From positions 1,770-44,534 of the forward strand of contig JH153470.1 of the NCBI GenBank assembly GCA_000226015.1: a stretch of 42,765 nt of DNA. The letters run 5' to 3'. The notes under the pieces were generated by a model. That model made no database searches. It saw only the letters and a program-made list of their open reading frames with translations, and was not told the DNA's origin. The translations under genes and the position numbers were made by a program. Every line of letters begins with the position of its first letter. Within the stretch, counting starts at the first letter, position 1. Below are positions 1-9,894 of the stretch, one piece after another. The DNA comes from Mnemiopsis leidyi. Lineage: Eukaryota; Ctenophora; Tentaculata; Lobata; Bolinopsidae.

Positions 1-388
1 TGTCATTTCTGAAGTACAAAAATGTAATAAAGGAAAGCGATTACAGAAATTATGCGCTTACTCCCATGATGGGTTGATATTTGTTTATTCAATGTGACTA
101 TGATTGATCTAAGCAGATGTTAATTCTGATTGATATGTAGATGTAATATCACTCATACCGACTTCTCGGTACCATCAAAATACATATCCCAGTTCTCATC
201 CTAATCTGTGCTGGTAAAAGGTGTTGGAGGTGTTTGGGGCATTGTCTTCCCCCAATTTTGCGTCCTAGCCTGTAATAATCTTTCTAAAAACCATGTACGT
301 TTGTTAGGAAGTGTCTTTCTAATAACCAGCGTAATTTAAATGACTCGTCGATTCAATTGTCTTGATTTATATACTGTTGAAAATTTTT

Positions 389-494
389 GTTATCGTATTT
401 ACCCTCTTGGCTCTCTTGTTGGTTGTTATCGTATTTACCCTCTTGGCTCTCTTGTTGGTTGTTATCGTATTTACCCTCTTGGCTCTCTTGCTGG
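389..494. repeat. 36-bp minisatellite, three copies
   Basis: A unit starting gttatcgtatttaccctctt begins at 389, 425 and 461. The other copy of block A has a single unit at about 13732, so the array expanded or contracted after the block duplicated. Confidence 0.9.
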
Positions 495-1091
495 GGCTGC
501 ACTAGCCTTGTTCGCGGGTGGTGCTGGTAGGATATCTGTCATGGTGCGTATATGGTGTACATTTTTCACTCGCGCCAATACCTTCATCTCCTCCTGAAGA
601 TAAGTGTGTAAATTTTGATATAATTTTAGCTTAAAGATTCTTCTATTATACGCCTCTTTGTGCTTAGCCTTTCGGTGATTCCAGAGCCCTTTCACCGACT
701 ATGATTTCTTAGTACCATTAATTTCCCCTCTGTCAAAAAGAAAAAAAGTGAAAAACTGAAAAATAGAAAGAAAGAAGGGATCCCTTTTAGGACTCACCAG
801 AAAGAAGAAAAAGAGAAAAAAATTAACCACAAAAATTATTACAGGAGATAAAATTGATTAAGTATATGAAGGACCCCTTGGCCTTCACTTGTTAGTTCTA
901 TGCAGTCTTGTTTAGAATACCTTCATCCCCTCCTGAAGATTACTGTGTAAATTTTTATATGTTTCTACCTTTAAAATTTATTTATAGATCACATGCATTA
1001 TGCTTACACCATTACAAAAATTATTGATTCTCCTTGTTCACAGAAAATGGGTAAATACCCATTATACCTAGAGTTAGACATAAACAAACAT

Positions 1092-1565
1092 CTACATTAT
1101 ACGTACTTTTAAATTAGGTGGTATAGTATTGTTGTATGGGACCGGCTCAACTTCGACAGCGTCGTCCCGCTCAATAGTTACCGGGTTTTTATCTTTTCCC
1201 GACGTTGCAAGGTATTTCAAATATCCTTCGACGGTGTACGGAAGACATCTTAATATGGTTCTGAGATCATAAATTCTAATTCTTGCCCAAGCTTGGTACT
1301 TTAATTTGTCATCGGTTTTGGTCGAGTTTCTAGCCATGCGTAGGTCCCTTCTAATACTTTTTAAAACTGCAGCTGCCTGTATGAAATAATTTCTTCGGGT
1401 GCCTTGGTGTTTTTGTGCACGTGCCCTGAAGTTTCTCCGTAATATCTTCACAAACCTTCTCAGAATTTTTATTGCATCATCACTGGGTTCTTGGTGTTCG
1501 ATTCTTTCAAAGACTCCGCCTATATATTTCTCGAGTCCCAATACCATTAGCGTTATAGTAATCAT
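1092..1565 (-). CDS. Small basic protein of the glycoprotein module, unknown function (157 aa)
   Basis: I do not recognise this protein. It starts with a short hydrophobic stretch (about residues 1-15) and continues as a very Arg/Lys-rich, probably helical region (about residues 30-85). The C-terminal third is more acidic. It lies directly downstream of the class-I-like glycoprotein on the same strand, so it may be the last ORF of the same element. A second copy at 14195-14665 is open over the same length, one residue shorter at the C-terminus. The two copies differ at roughly ten bases, about half of them changing an amino acid, which does not suggest strong constraint. It could be an accessory or matrix-like protein, or a remnant of a longer gene. 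Confidence 0.55.
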   Translation of the reverse strand: MITITLMVLGLEKYIGGVFERIEHQEPSDDAIKILRRFVKILRRNFRARAQKHQGTRRNYFIQAAAVLKSIRRDLRMARNSTKTDDKLKYQAWARIRIYDLRTILRCLPYTVEGYLKYLATSGKDKNPVTIERDDAVEVEPVPYNNTIPPNLKVRIM

Positions 1566-1650
1566 GACCTATTTTAATACAGCTTTCTAGTTAACCGATC
1601 ACTTAAACGTCATGTGGGATATTCCAATCCCAGTTCAACTTCAATCATGT

Positions 1651-2943
1651 TTAAGTTGTTTTCCCCTTTTTGTACACTATCTCTGGCATACGTAAGTTAG
1701 TGCAAATTGTCCCGTTAATCATTCCCACCGATTGTGCTTTGTACATAGTGTAAACTTTGTGGATTTTGATGTTTGGTATTGAGATCACCATGTGTATGTT
1801 GTACATGTCCCCATCTTTTGTAATTTTAGTTACCCAAGTTCTACTTAGTCTGTAGAACAGCCCTATATCCGTATTAAATACAGTATCCCTAAGTTCAGTT
1901 CGAGCCAGTATCATTTTTACGTCTGTTTCATTGAACAGTTTGGGGCTTACTGTCCCCACAAGTTGTCCCGATATCAAATCCTTTGAAATGATATCTATGA
2001 AAAGCTTCCATTCAACAAGTCTCCTACTAAACAGCATCTGGTAGGCCAGATTTCGCATGTTACACTCTATCCGTTCAAACCCCTCATTCATTTTTGTTTC
2101 CAGTGCCCTATATACTTTCAAAATATTCTCGTGAAATTTAATAGAAGCTTCTTCAAAATCTTCTACATCCTCCCGAAATTCTTCGAATTGGTGTTGAATC
2201 TGATCAATATGCTGTTGTAATTGATATGTTTCGAACAGAGCAAACCCACTGGTTATCATCCCCAATCCTCCCAAAACTGGAGCGGCATATCGCTTAACTC
2301 TGCCTTTTGACCCGACAGCCGAAATCATTGATTGGAATCCTTCCATCGTGGAATTAACATACTTATCATTTTCCCTGTTAATCAATTTGTTAGTATTCGA
2401 GATTCGGTCCCTGCAAAATTGCTTTTTATCCCCCACCATGCATTCCAAGTCATATTCTTTTGCTCCCTTCCATGTTTTCTTTCCTTTGGGTGCCCCTCGT
2501 CTTAATATGCAATCTATCTTATCGGCACCTTTTTGAGGCCTAATCCCAAAATCGCTGCATTCCCCGTTTCTCAAACATGCTTGAAAGCATTGAGTAACAC
2601 TTGTATCGTTGCCGGTTTCCCCATCAAACTCAATCTTCTCAATCATTTTATCCCCATTTCCTGTTTTGTCGTCCATCTGATCACAACGTTCCATAACTAA
2701 TTTTGACAAAATTTCTTCTTGATTCAAGCCACAGATCCCCAAACACGCATTATCTTCTATTGACGGATTCTTTATCTTCAAGAAAGTAGATATAAACATT
2801 GGATTTGCATCTTCTGCGAGTACCCCTATGCCTGTTAATACAATCCCCTTTTCTTCTTGTACCACTGTTAGATCTTCTGTCAAACCCTGTATTGTAGCCA
2901 ATATTCCCGTTATTATCAATACCCCCGTGATTTTCCCTTTCAT
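1651..2943 (-). CDS. Virus-type envelope glycoprotein with furin site (class I fusion-like, 430 aa)
   Basis: The ORF begins with a hydrophobic signal peptide (about residues 5-21). A Cys-rich N-terminal region follows, with Cys spacing a little like an apple/PAN module. A furin-type RVKR lies at about residues 214-217. Right after it comes a Gly/Ala-rich hydrophobic stretch (YAAPVLGGLGMITSGFALFE), then a long heptad-rich segment to about residue 290. Signal peptide, basic cleavage site, fusion-peptide-like segment and coiled coil in that order is the layout of class I fusion subunits, including baculovirus F-like and errantivirus-like Env proteins. No transmembrane anchor is visible before the stop, so the protein may be truncated or secreted. 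It lies downstream of another glycoprotein on the same strand. The exact viral family is not determined. Confidence 0.6.
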   Translation of the reverse strand: MKGKITGVLIITGILATIQGLTEDLTVVQEEKGIVLTGIGVLAEDANPMFISTFLKIKNPSIEDNACLGICGLNQEEILSKLVMERCDQMDDKTGNGDKMIEKIEFDGETGNDTSVTQCFQACLRNGECSDFGIRPQKGADKIDCILRRGAPKGKKTWKGAKEYDLECMVGDKKQFCRDRISNTNKLINRENDKYVNSTMEGFQSMISAVGSKGRVKRYAAPVLGGLGMITSGFALFETYQLQQHIDQIQHQFEEFREDVEDFEEASIKFHENILKVYRALETKMNEGFERIECNMRNLAYQMLFSRRLVEWKLFIDIISKDLISGQLVGTVSPKLFNETDVKMILARTELRDTVFNTDIGLFYRLSRTWVTKITKDGDMYNIHMVISIPNIKIHKVYTMYKAQSVGMINGTICTNLRMPEIVYKKGKTT

Positions 2944-3334
2944 TCCCTACTTCGTAATTTTAATTTAAGTCTACCGATAAGTGTACAATTTAACGTGTCC
3001 AATAAATTCTTTAAATTACCATTTGCATACCACTTCATATTCGATAATTTCTCCAATTTAATAAAACCTCGTGTCATTCTTTTCATTTCATAATATAATT
3101 ACGTCACATCTCTTATTACTCATAACTTTAATCATAAGTCCCCTTTATTCATGGGTTCCCTATCGGCGAACCTTCACTTCACATATAACTTTTCGTCTTA
3201 AATATTTTAAATTAAAATGTCACTTAATTCTAATCTGAGTCCAATACGTATTAAAACATAAAAGTTCCAACCACTTCAACGTGTTGTTCAGCTAGCTATA
3301 GTTGATTTAATGGGTTGATACTTTCCGTTCAACT
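2944..3334. other. Spacer between the two glycoprotein ORFs
   Basis: About 390 bp of AT-rich sequence with no ORF, repeat or obvious signal that I can support. In element order it separates the stop of the upstream glycoprotein from the signal peptide of the downstream one. Confidence 0.5.
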
Positions 3335-5006
3335 TTATACGTCCACTGCAGTATTTTCTTGGACTTCTCGAGCTCGACAATTGACTAATTTCCCTTTTAT
3401 AACGACTATCCACATCAGGTACATAAGACTGATTCTTTCCATCCACATTATTATCGTGTGTATTCCGCTAAACACATTAGTTTCGAAAATCCCCAATATA
3501 TTCCACCATTTACCGGTACTTTTCACTGTTGCATCCCCTTCAATATTTGACTTATGTTCGTTTAATTGTTCAATTTCCTTTGTTAAGGCATCAAGTACCT
3601 TGTCTGTCATATCCGTATGCGTTAACTCCGACACATTGTACACCCATCCTGTATCTAAGTAATTCTCTGGTAGTGGTATCCCCGTAATTGGCATGTGTTG
3701 TAAACTCAACACTGTAGACACGTTTATTTTTTCTACTTCCTTACCATGCGGTGAGTGGCTTCTTAGTTCATTTCCCACAAAACTGTATAAGTTTCCCTTA
3801 CTGTGGCAATCTATCTCTATCCCCCTAGGCATAATATTGTTGTAACGAATATTTAAATATCCCTTGTGAGTATTATTTTCTTTCAAATTATAGCTCACTG
3901 GTACCCCGTTGTGACATTTTCCCTCCTCGGTTATAAACGTTACGTTATTCAATTTATAACAAGGATAAACAATGATGTAGTCTCCTGCGTGCACGGCATA
4001 CAGTGAACTATCATTTAATTTTCCCCTTATGTAGAGTGTAGGATCTATGGCCGCTAAAATTCGTTCATTTTGGTACAGAGCATTGTAGATATCACATAAG
4101 TACCGAATTTTAGCTTTTGGCGACTCTATAAGATCTATGAGATAAGCAAATTTATTCTGCAGCTCCTGTTGCAAGGCTTCAAGTTTTTCTGCGATTCCAT
4201 CTGATTCCACCTTATTAATTCCATTTCCCGGACTACGAATATTTGATTCCCTGGGTACGTCAACTAATTTTCTCCCCACAAGCTTAAAGTTACGATCAAT
4301 CCATGTATCGTTATCGGAATCTTTCCTGAATGTCATGCCTAAAGACGGGATTATTAAATGACTTCCGACTGCTGTTGCATTGAAATTTCCCACTTTAATA
4401 TACTCCAGTTCAACATCCTTATTCCTATCCCACTTCAAATATTTCCCGTTTTGCGTTTCACAGTACCCTTCGTTATATACGCACCCGTGGATACTTGCAA
4501 TTGTACAAGTTAAATGGCCCTCGTGTGTAGCAATCATTAACCCCTCTTCATAATAACACGACCATGTTTTTGTTTCTACCGTGCTCATCCACTTATAGCT
4601 ACATTTGAATCCCTGAATAAGATTATCTAACCTTTTCTCCCCTTTATTATTTATACAAGTGTTCTGACTTACCAGCTCTTCAGCTAGATTCGTAGAAACA
4701 GTCACCGTCTTTGTCTCTCTTCTCTGCGTTTGAACTCCCCAGAACGATTTTTCGGTTATACAATTTCGTTCTACAATTTTTAATCCCTTAACTGTTGCAT
4801 GTTTTATACTCTTTTAAATTTTTCTTGTACAAACTTATTTCCCAATTTTCATACACATTTTTGTTACACTGGAGAAGTTCCGGTAACTTGTATACTGTAG
4901 CCAGGCGTTCATTTTGGCATATTTGTACTTTCCCCTGATCGTTATCGCAAGTGCCTAACTTAAATGACACGATTATGATCCCAATAGTCAAAATAATTTT
5001 CCCCAT
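3335..5006 (-). pseudogene. Virus-type envelope glycoprotein (G-like), split by one frame change
   Basis: Two minus-strand frames together look like one membrane glycoprotein. The first, from the Met at 5006, encodes a signal peptide (MGKIILTIGIIIVSFKLGTC) and the first Cys-containing segment, and stops at 4788. The second frame is open from about 4815 to 3335, so the two overlap by about 30 bp and differ by one base. The body has many N-glycosylation sequons and paired Cys. One segment, VYPCYKLNN followed by a Cys and VPVSY, resembles glycoproteins of chuvirus- or rhabdovirus-type elements captured by animal genomes. The C-terminus has a hydrophobic anchor (about the last 60 residues) with a short tail. 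The frame change lies next to A and T runs, so an assembly error is possible. Family assignment is tentative. Confidence 0.55.
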
Positions 5007-5126
5007 TTTATTCGCTTGTATTAAGCTCACTCTTGATTATCCCCCATTGCCATTACTATTACTGCCATACCTAAGAGTGATTAGACCATTGAAACTACAA
5101 GTTTTGAAACTACTACCTAGTTAAAA

Positions 5127-5297
5127 TCAGTCGGTACAAGTTTCGTACTCCGAGGTGGTGCTGTTTGTACTGCCACTGGTATCGGAGGAGCTGCTTGGTT
5201 GCCGGTCCGTCTGAGTCCCCCTATTTGTTCTTCCTAGCCGGGCCGGGTTGGGTAGTTCGCACCTTTGGCAATATATATTGCGGCGAAAATTCACCCA
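5127..5297 (-). CDS. Short Cys-containing ORF upstream of the glycoprotein (possible pol tail)
   Basis: An open stretch of 56 codons without its own Met runs from just inside the end of block B to a TGA at 5127. It contains a CxxC (IYCQRCELPNP) and then a Ser/Thr-rich acidic tail (SSSSDTSGSTNSTTSEYE). A possible splice acceptor (ttttttatag) sits at its start. Its place just before an envelope gene suggests the C-terminus of a retroelement polyprotein or a spliced exon, but I see no diagnostic integrase motif. No function is assigned. Confidence 0.3.
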   Translation of the reverse strand, partial: WVNFRRNIYCQRCELPNPARLGRTNRGTQTDRQPSSSSDTSGSTNSTTSEYETCTD

Positions 5298-6540
5298 CTA
5301 TAAAAAATTCTGCAAGTTAAATTATATGCAAGTTAAATTATATGTAAGATTAGAAAGTATAAATCCTTACAAGGAAGTTTTATACAATAACTGCTGTTTA
5401 ATTCTATGACAAAATAACTGTATTACTTTAATGAACGTTTCATCAAGTTACTTATAAATGATTTTACCTATTAAATACAGTAACTCCAATAATACTTCTG
5501 TAAATTTATGTCTCAATTTCTGGAAAGAAGAGTGCACACTTCTCTCTAGCTGTACATAGTTCCAATATCCAGTGACGTTGTCTTACTTAGTAGCACGGTG
5601 TTACTTCCGCCATCTTACCTTTCACTTCATGGGAATATTTTCTAACAGTTACGTTGTCTTAATGTCTTTAAATACTTTACTGTTCCCGGCCCCATAGGGT
5701 TATCAGTGAATTCATCACTTTCAGGTTGCTCTTGAAGTTGACCCTGGTCGCTCATGATTTCTTAGTAAGATTCAAAATATTCGTGATATTCATTGATTAA
5801 CGTGAAACAATATGATGCGAGAATCGTGGTTGTCATGAGTTAAGATTAAACTAAAGTGAAACAAGGTTTACAGATGCGATAGTAGGAGCCGTTAAGTTGA
5901 ACAGAGGTTGAGATTTGAGATTTGAGAGAGTAGAAAACAAGCTTTAATTGATGGAAACTTCATAAAGACTGTAGCAAGTTCTTTGTCAGGTGAAGATAAT
6001 GACATGGAAATTTTCTTAGCTACTTAAACAGGTTCTTTGAATTTATTCGAGTGGTTTACCCACCATTTAGAAATGAAGAAAAGGAAAAAAGAAAAGGAAA
6101 AAAGAAAAAAAGGAAAAAAAATGAAAAAAAAGAAAAAAGAAAAAAGATAAGAAAAAAGAAACCAGGCAAGTTTAGTCAGAAAAGAAATTGTTGTAAAATA
6201 ATTAAGATTATTTTACCCTTGCTAAAAATGTCAGTAGACAGGAAGACGGCATCTATCCGTACAGAAATATCAATCAGAGAGTCAGGTGGGATCTGGGACA
6301 GAGATTTGTAGGAACCTCCTGCCTCATTTCTGATACCAAAATTATAACAGCAATGTTTTTGCTTATTTTTCTCTTTAGCTAAAACTGTGTGAATAAACAC
6401 TTGGTAGTCTGGTGCTGGGTGATAGTTACTGATTTTAGGTATGTTAGATAATACTTTGTAGTCAGATTTTAGTTTTTCTTTCTAATATTAACTGTGCATT
6501 TATACTTTTTTATGAAGGATCTCGTGATACAACTCTAACT
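5298..6540. repeat. Block B, left copy of a 1.25-kb direct repeat
   Basis: Nearly the same sequence recurs at 11807-13067 in the same orientation, with small indels. Both copies share their left boundary (actataaaaaattctgcaag) and end at about ctctaact, beyond which they diverge. The block includes a purine-rich AAAAAGG-type microsatellite (about 6070-6165) and a conserved 37-codon ORF on the minus strand. It may be an LTR or leader of the glycoprotein-bearing element, but I could not identify TG...CA ends or a clear primer-binding site. Confidence 0.85.
5642..5755 (-). CDS. 37-aa ORF conserved in both block B copies
   Basis: The ORF starts with MSDQGQLQEQ and ends with KYLKTLRQRNC. The second copy of block B (12154-12267) keeps start, stop and length, with about six substitutions. 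It is polar and acidic at the start and basic at the end. It lies 5' of the glycoprotein genes on the same strand, so it could be the start of a gag-like ORF or a leader peptide. Shared length may simply reflect recent duplication. Confidence 0.3.
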   Translation of the reverse strand: MSDQGQLQEQPESDEFTDNPMGPGTVKYLKTLRQRNC

Positions 6541-7173
6541 CAATGATGGTAAATTCGTTTTTAGGGGCCTACGTGTAGGACATACGTAAACGTATTTCCC
6601 GAAGATAAACCTCGTACTTCAAATTTCCCGCGCGCTAGTGATAGCAGTAGTGTGCTTTGTACGAAACACGATAGGATTTTTCAGACCACCACGTGCGCTG
6701 CGCGCAGTTGGCAGGACCCGGCAGTGAATCACGGCGTGGAGATCAGACAGTGAAAAGCGTGGGCAGTGTAACATGATCACTTAGAACTCCTTACTGTACT
6801 GGAGTACTGTGTAGAAACTTAATCTTCTCGATAGATACTGTAAGACTTTTATAGCTTTGAACCGCAATTCTGAACTAATTTTCGCAGCCACATGGCACAT
6901 TGAATCACAAGACAGTCAAACGAGTTAGATAACTGGGGGAACGGGGAAGAGTGAAATACCAACCAAAACATAAAAAACATAAAAACAAAAACTGCCTGTT
7001 CAGGCTTCATTCAATAAAAACTAAAAACTAAAGCTGCCAGTTATGGCACGTGACTGAATTTCAATAATCTAAGTCTGAAACAAGTATAACTTATTGTATA
7101 AAAAATATAAAACCAACAGTGCCTGTTAAGGCTAAAATACTGAAAAACAAGTCTCATGTGAAGTGTGAATAAT
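6541..7173. other. 3' flank of the hAT transposase gene
   Basis: No gene seen. The sequence begins at the point where block B diverges from its other copy and includes a CpG-rich patch (about 6630-6760). It probably contains the 3' untranslated region and one end of the hAT element, but I could not find a terminal inverted repeat pair or 8-bp target duplication by eye. Confidence 0.4.
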
Positions 7174-9894
7174 TTAACCAAGGGAAGCGTTTGCTCTGAG
7201 ACGACGAATATTGTAGTATGTGAAAATACATTGAAACTGAGTTTCTGGTGAAAGTTTATTCCTAGAGGGAGGCATGACCGTTTTATAACCTGAGAAACTC
7301 TGCTCTGCGGCAGATTGACTGATCGGTTGATTCAGCATTAGAATAGCTAGTCGCTGCAGCACCGGTGTTCTAGCTCCATATAGCCTCCAGAAAGACTTTA
7401 CTTTGTTTGCTTCCGGGTCCCCGGGTGGCTTCGGAGGTCGGCTCTGCTTTGGCAGCGCCCACGTTTCTGCAATTGCACTCCTGCAATTGCTTATTGCACA
7501 GAATTAGAATTCACAAAAATTACACAGAAGTTACAGTCTCCATATGGGCAAAAGGAAAGCTGATATTGTAGAATGCTGAACTCAAATGAGATCGTAAATT
7601 TAACAACTTTTAGCTAAGCAGAAACCAATATATGTATACCCGCGATGGTGTCCGGTCTTCTTATCTTGGAAACAAACGCCTTAGCAGAGTTCTTTGCTAC
7701 ATCAATGTAAATCTCCAGCTCGTTAGTTGCTTTGGCTATTGTCTTTTCCGGACTGTCGCCATCTCTAGCAATGAACTCGTTCCAAAGTTTAATCAGTTCC
7801 CGGAACCCCTCCATCACGCTGACGACGGCCCAGGGCTCATTCACGAGGTTTAACGGATTAAGCAGGAAACCAACATCGTGAAGGATAGTGTGAGCCATAT
7901 CCCACCTCGCATGGTGAAATGTCAGGATACTGTGTCTGTCATCTGCCTTGATATAGTTACCTGTGAAATGATATCTCGCTTAGTGTCGTGTATTCCAAAC
8001 ACAGGGAGTTAAGGGTGAGATTATTAATTGGGGGAGGGGGCGATGACCTCGATTTTTTTACCATTCGGCCAAATTGACACGCTCCCCCCACTGAATAACA
8101 GCGATAGTTTAAAATTAGTAATGAAATCAAAAGCAAAATATTATCAATTGAACTCTAATCAGACTGTAGCTGTTTTCTCAATGACTTACTGGTCCTATAG
8201 TATTCCTGCAAGCTGAGGTTTACTGCGTAAAAGAATGCTCCTGCTTCATGACCGCTATTATCACAGAAACGGATGATGTGCAGAACTGGTATAGTCAATT
8301 GAAGGGCGTACGTCAGCATTTCCCAGGTCTCTTCATCGTTCACGTAACTCTTCACAAGCCTGAATTTCTCTTTTTCCGTTGCTTTACCGAGACTTCGATA
8401 TTGCAGGTCAGCCTGAATAACAAAGTAGCGTTAGAGATGGGCTGGTATGGTGAAGGGCATGGTATTTGTACACCGATCAGTTGAAGTTGAAAAATGTTAT
8501 TAGTCACCATTTTTGTAAACGGATAATGGAAGCCGTAAATCACACCAAACAAAATGATAAATAGCTTTGAAATATTTGAGTCAAGGAATCAGAAACATAC
8601 CTTTTCACCATGAAATGTTAGATTGACATCCGTCTTAAAATCGTTCAATCTATCTAGCTCTATCACTGTTGTGCCGAATCTTGTTTCAGCGGGTGATAGT
8701 AGTTCTACGCCAGATAGCCTCTTGAACTCACCGGACAGCAAGTTATGGTTTCTGATGTAATTCACAATAGCGTCACCCCGATCTTTCGCAGCTGAAATGC
8801 AGAAATATTTGGTACCAAATCAAATTACTTCTGATATTATAACGTCCACAAAAGTTGATGTTCAAGCAAATTTTCACAACGAATCGTCGAATAATCAACT
8901 CACTCTTAACGGAAGGGATCTGCTTGAAGAGGTCTTCCAGGAGTAGGTCCATGCAATGACAGGCACATGCCGCACCGAGGATATGATTCGTTCCCTCCAT
9001 TTGAGGCAGTAGTCCCCTAGCTGCTTTACAGTCAGAACCGCTATCTGTTACAAAGTGACAGATGTTCTTACATCCAATGCAGGTCACCACTGAATGAGCT
9101 TGTTCGGCTATTACTTGACCAGTCCTCCTTTCCCCCGAGGTATTGAAGCTAGCTCTGTACACATTAAAGTCCACCCAACACTGAAGATAAGCCATAACCG
9201 GATCTCCAGAACAAGTCTTCCAGCCATCTGCTACAAGTGTGGCTGGCCCTCTTTCTATCGTCGAGTTAGCCACTTCATTAGCTACCTCATTGTAGACTTG
9301 AGCGGTGAGAGTGGTAGATAACGTCCGCCTGTTAGGCAGTGGAACACCTCCACCCTTTTTCAATGCTTCCGCCATTTGCAGGAAAAAGTGGCTTTCCACT
9401 TTTGAGAAGGGAATACCCTCTGCAAGAAAAAAGCGAGCGACGGATTTGCGGACATCGGTGGTTCCCTGAAGTTGAGGTAGCAGCTGTTGTGAGTACAAGC
9501 TTGACAGTTTTCGGCGTCTCTCTCGATCAAGGTGATCTCGTTCCCTTTGCACCTCTTCAGCCTTTAAAGTTGTAAGAAGATTTTCGGGAACAGAGTCCAG
9601 TTCGGTACACTTCTTCACTCCTGAAGAGTGTTTCCCAACAAAGTGAAGTCTAGCTCTACCAGCCGAGCCGTGGAACTGGTGCTGACAAAACAAACATTGT
9701 AGATGATAGTTCGACTTATTCTTGCTGAGTACATGAACGCCAAGCCAAACTGAGCTCTTAGCACTGTTGCCGTTGGATGTTGGACCAACAGAGGACTGGG
9801 AGGGTAGAGCGATTTCAGGCAGCTGAACGGATGCTGCTTCTCTTAGAACATCGTTAACAGAGCTAATGCCTAACTGAGTTACCGGATCGGCCAT
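7174..9894 (-). CDS. hAT-superfamily DNA transposase, five exons, apparently intact
   Basis: Five exons join with matching phases: 9894-8904, 8791-8601, 8412-8190, 7960-7640 and 7466-7174, about 672 codons with no internal stop. Every intron has GT and AG ends. Exon 1 carries a BED-type zinc finger (CLFCQHQF, then an H-x4-H at GKH...) and the start of the RNase H-like core, with the candidate first catalytic Asp in VADGWKT and the second in VTDSGSD. Exons 2-4 continue the core (ETRFGTTVIELDRL; RWDMAHTILHDVGFLLNP). Exon 5 has the C-terminal hAT dimerisation region (TPVLQRLAILMLNQPISQSA, then EQSFSGY and RNKLSP). Length is normal for the family. The Met at 9894 (MADPV) was chosen over an in-frame Met at 9951, which adds a hydrophobic leader. 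It may be mobile or domesticated. Confidence 0.85.

Larger units (their letters stand above)
1..1612. repeat. Block A, left copy of a long direct repeat
   Basis: This block recurs, with scattered substitutions and a few indels, at 13357-14712 in the same orientation. The left copy is cut by the window edge. It holds the small basic ORF (1092-1565) and about 1 kb beyond its stop codon. Differences include three rather than one copies of a 36-bp minisatellite, and about 190 bp at roughly 800-985 that the right copy lacks. Shared sequence ends at about 1612 (right copy 14712). Past that point the left copy runs into the glycoprotein gene and the right copy into unrelated sequence. It may be the 3' untranslated or LTR part of a retroelement, which is inference. 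Confidence 0.85.

Noticed and set aside
471..695. 74-codon minus-strand frame in block A
   Set aside because: The other copy of block A breaks it with indels and stops, and part of it is the 36-bp minisatellite.
4788..4830. Programmed -1 frameshift at the AAATTTA heptamer in the G-like gene
   Set aside because: The heptamer is in the right phase, but a -1 shift reaches a stop at once; the open downstream frame is +1.
5270..5300. Retroviral-type primer-binding site after block B
   Set aside because: The TGGG after the block edge is suggestive, but the following bases do not resemble a tRNA 3' end and no TG...CA LTR ends were found.
6051..6311. Lys-rich open frame in block B
   Set aside because: It is generated by an AAAAAGG microsatellite; the second copy has a different length and start, and no domain is visible.
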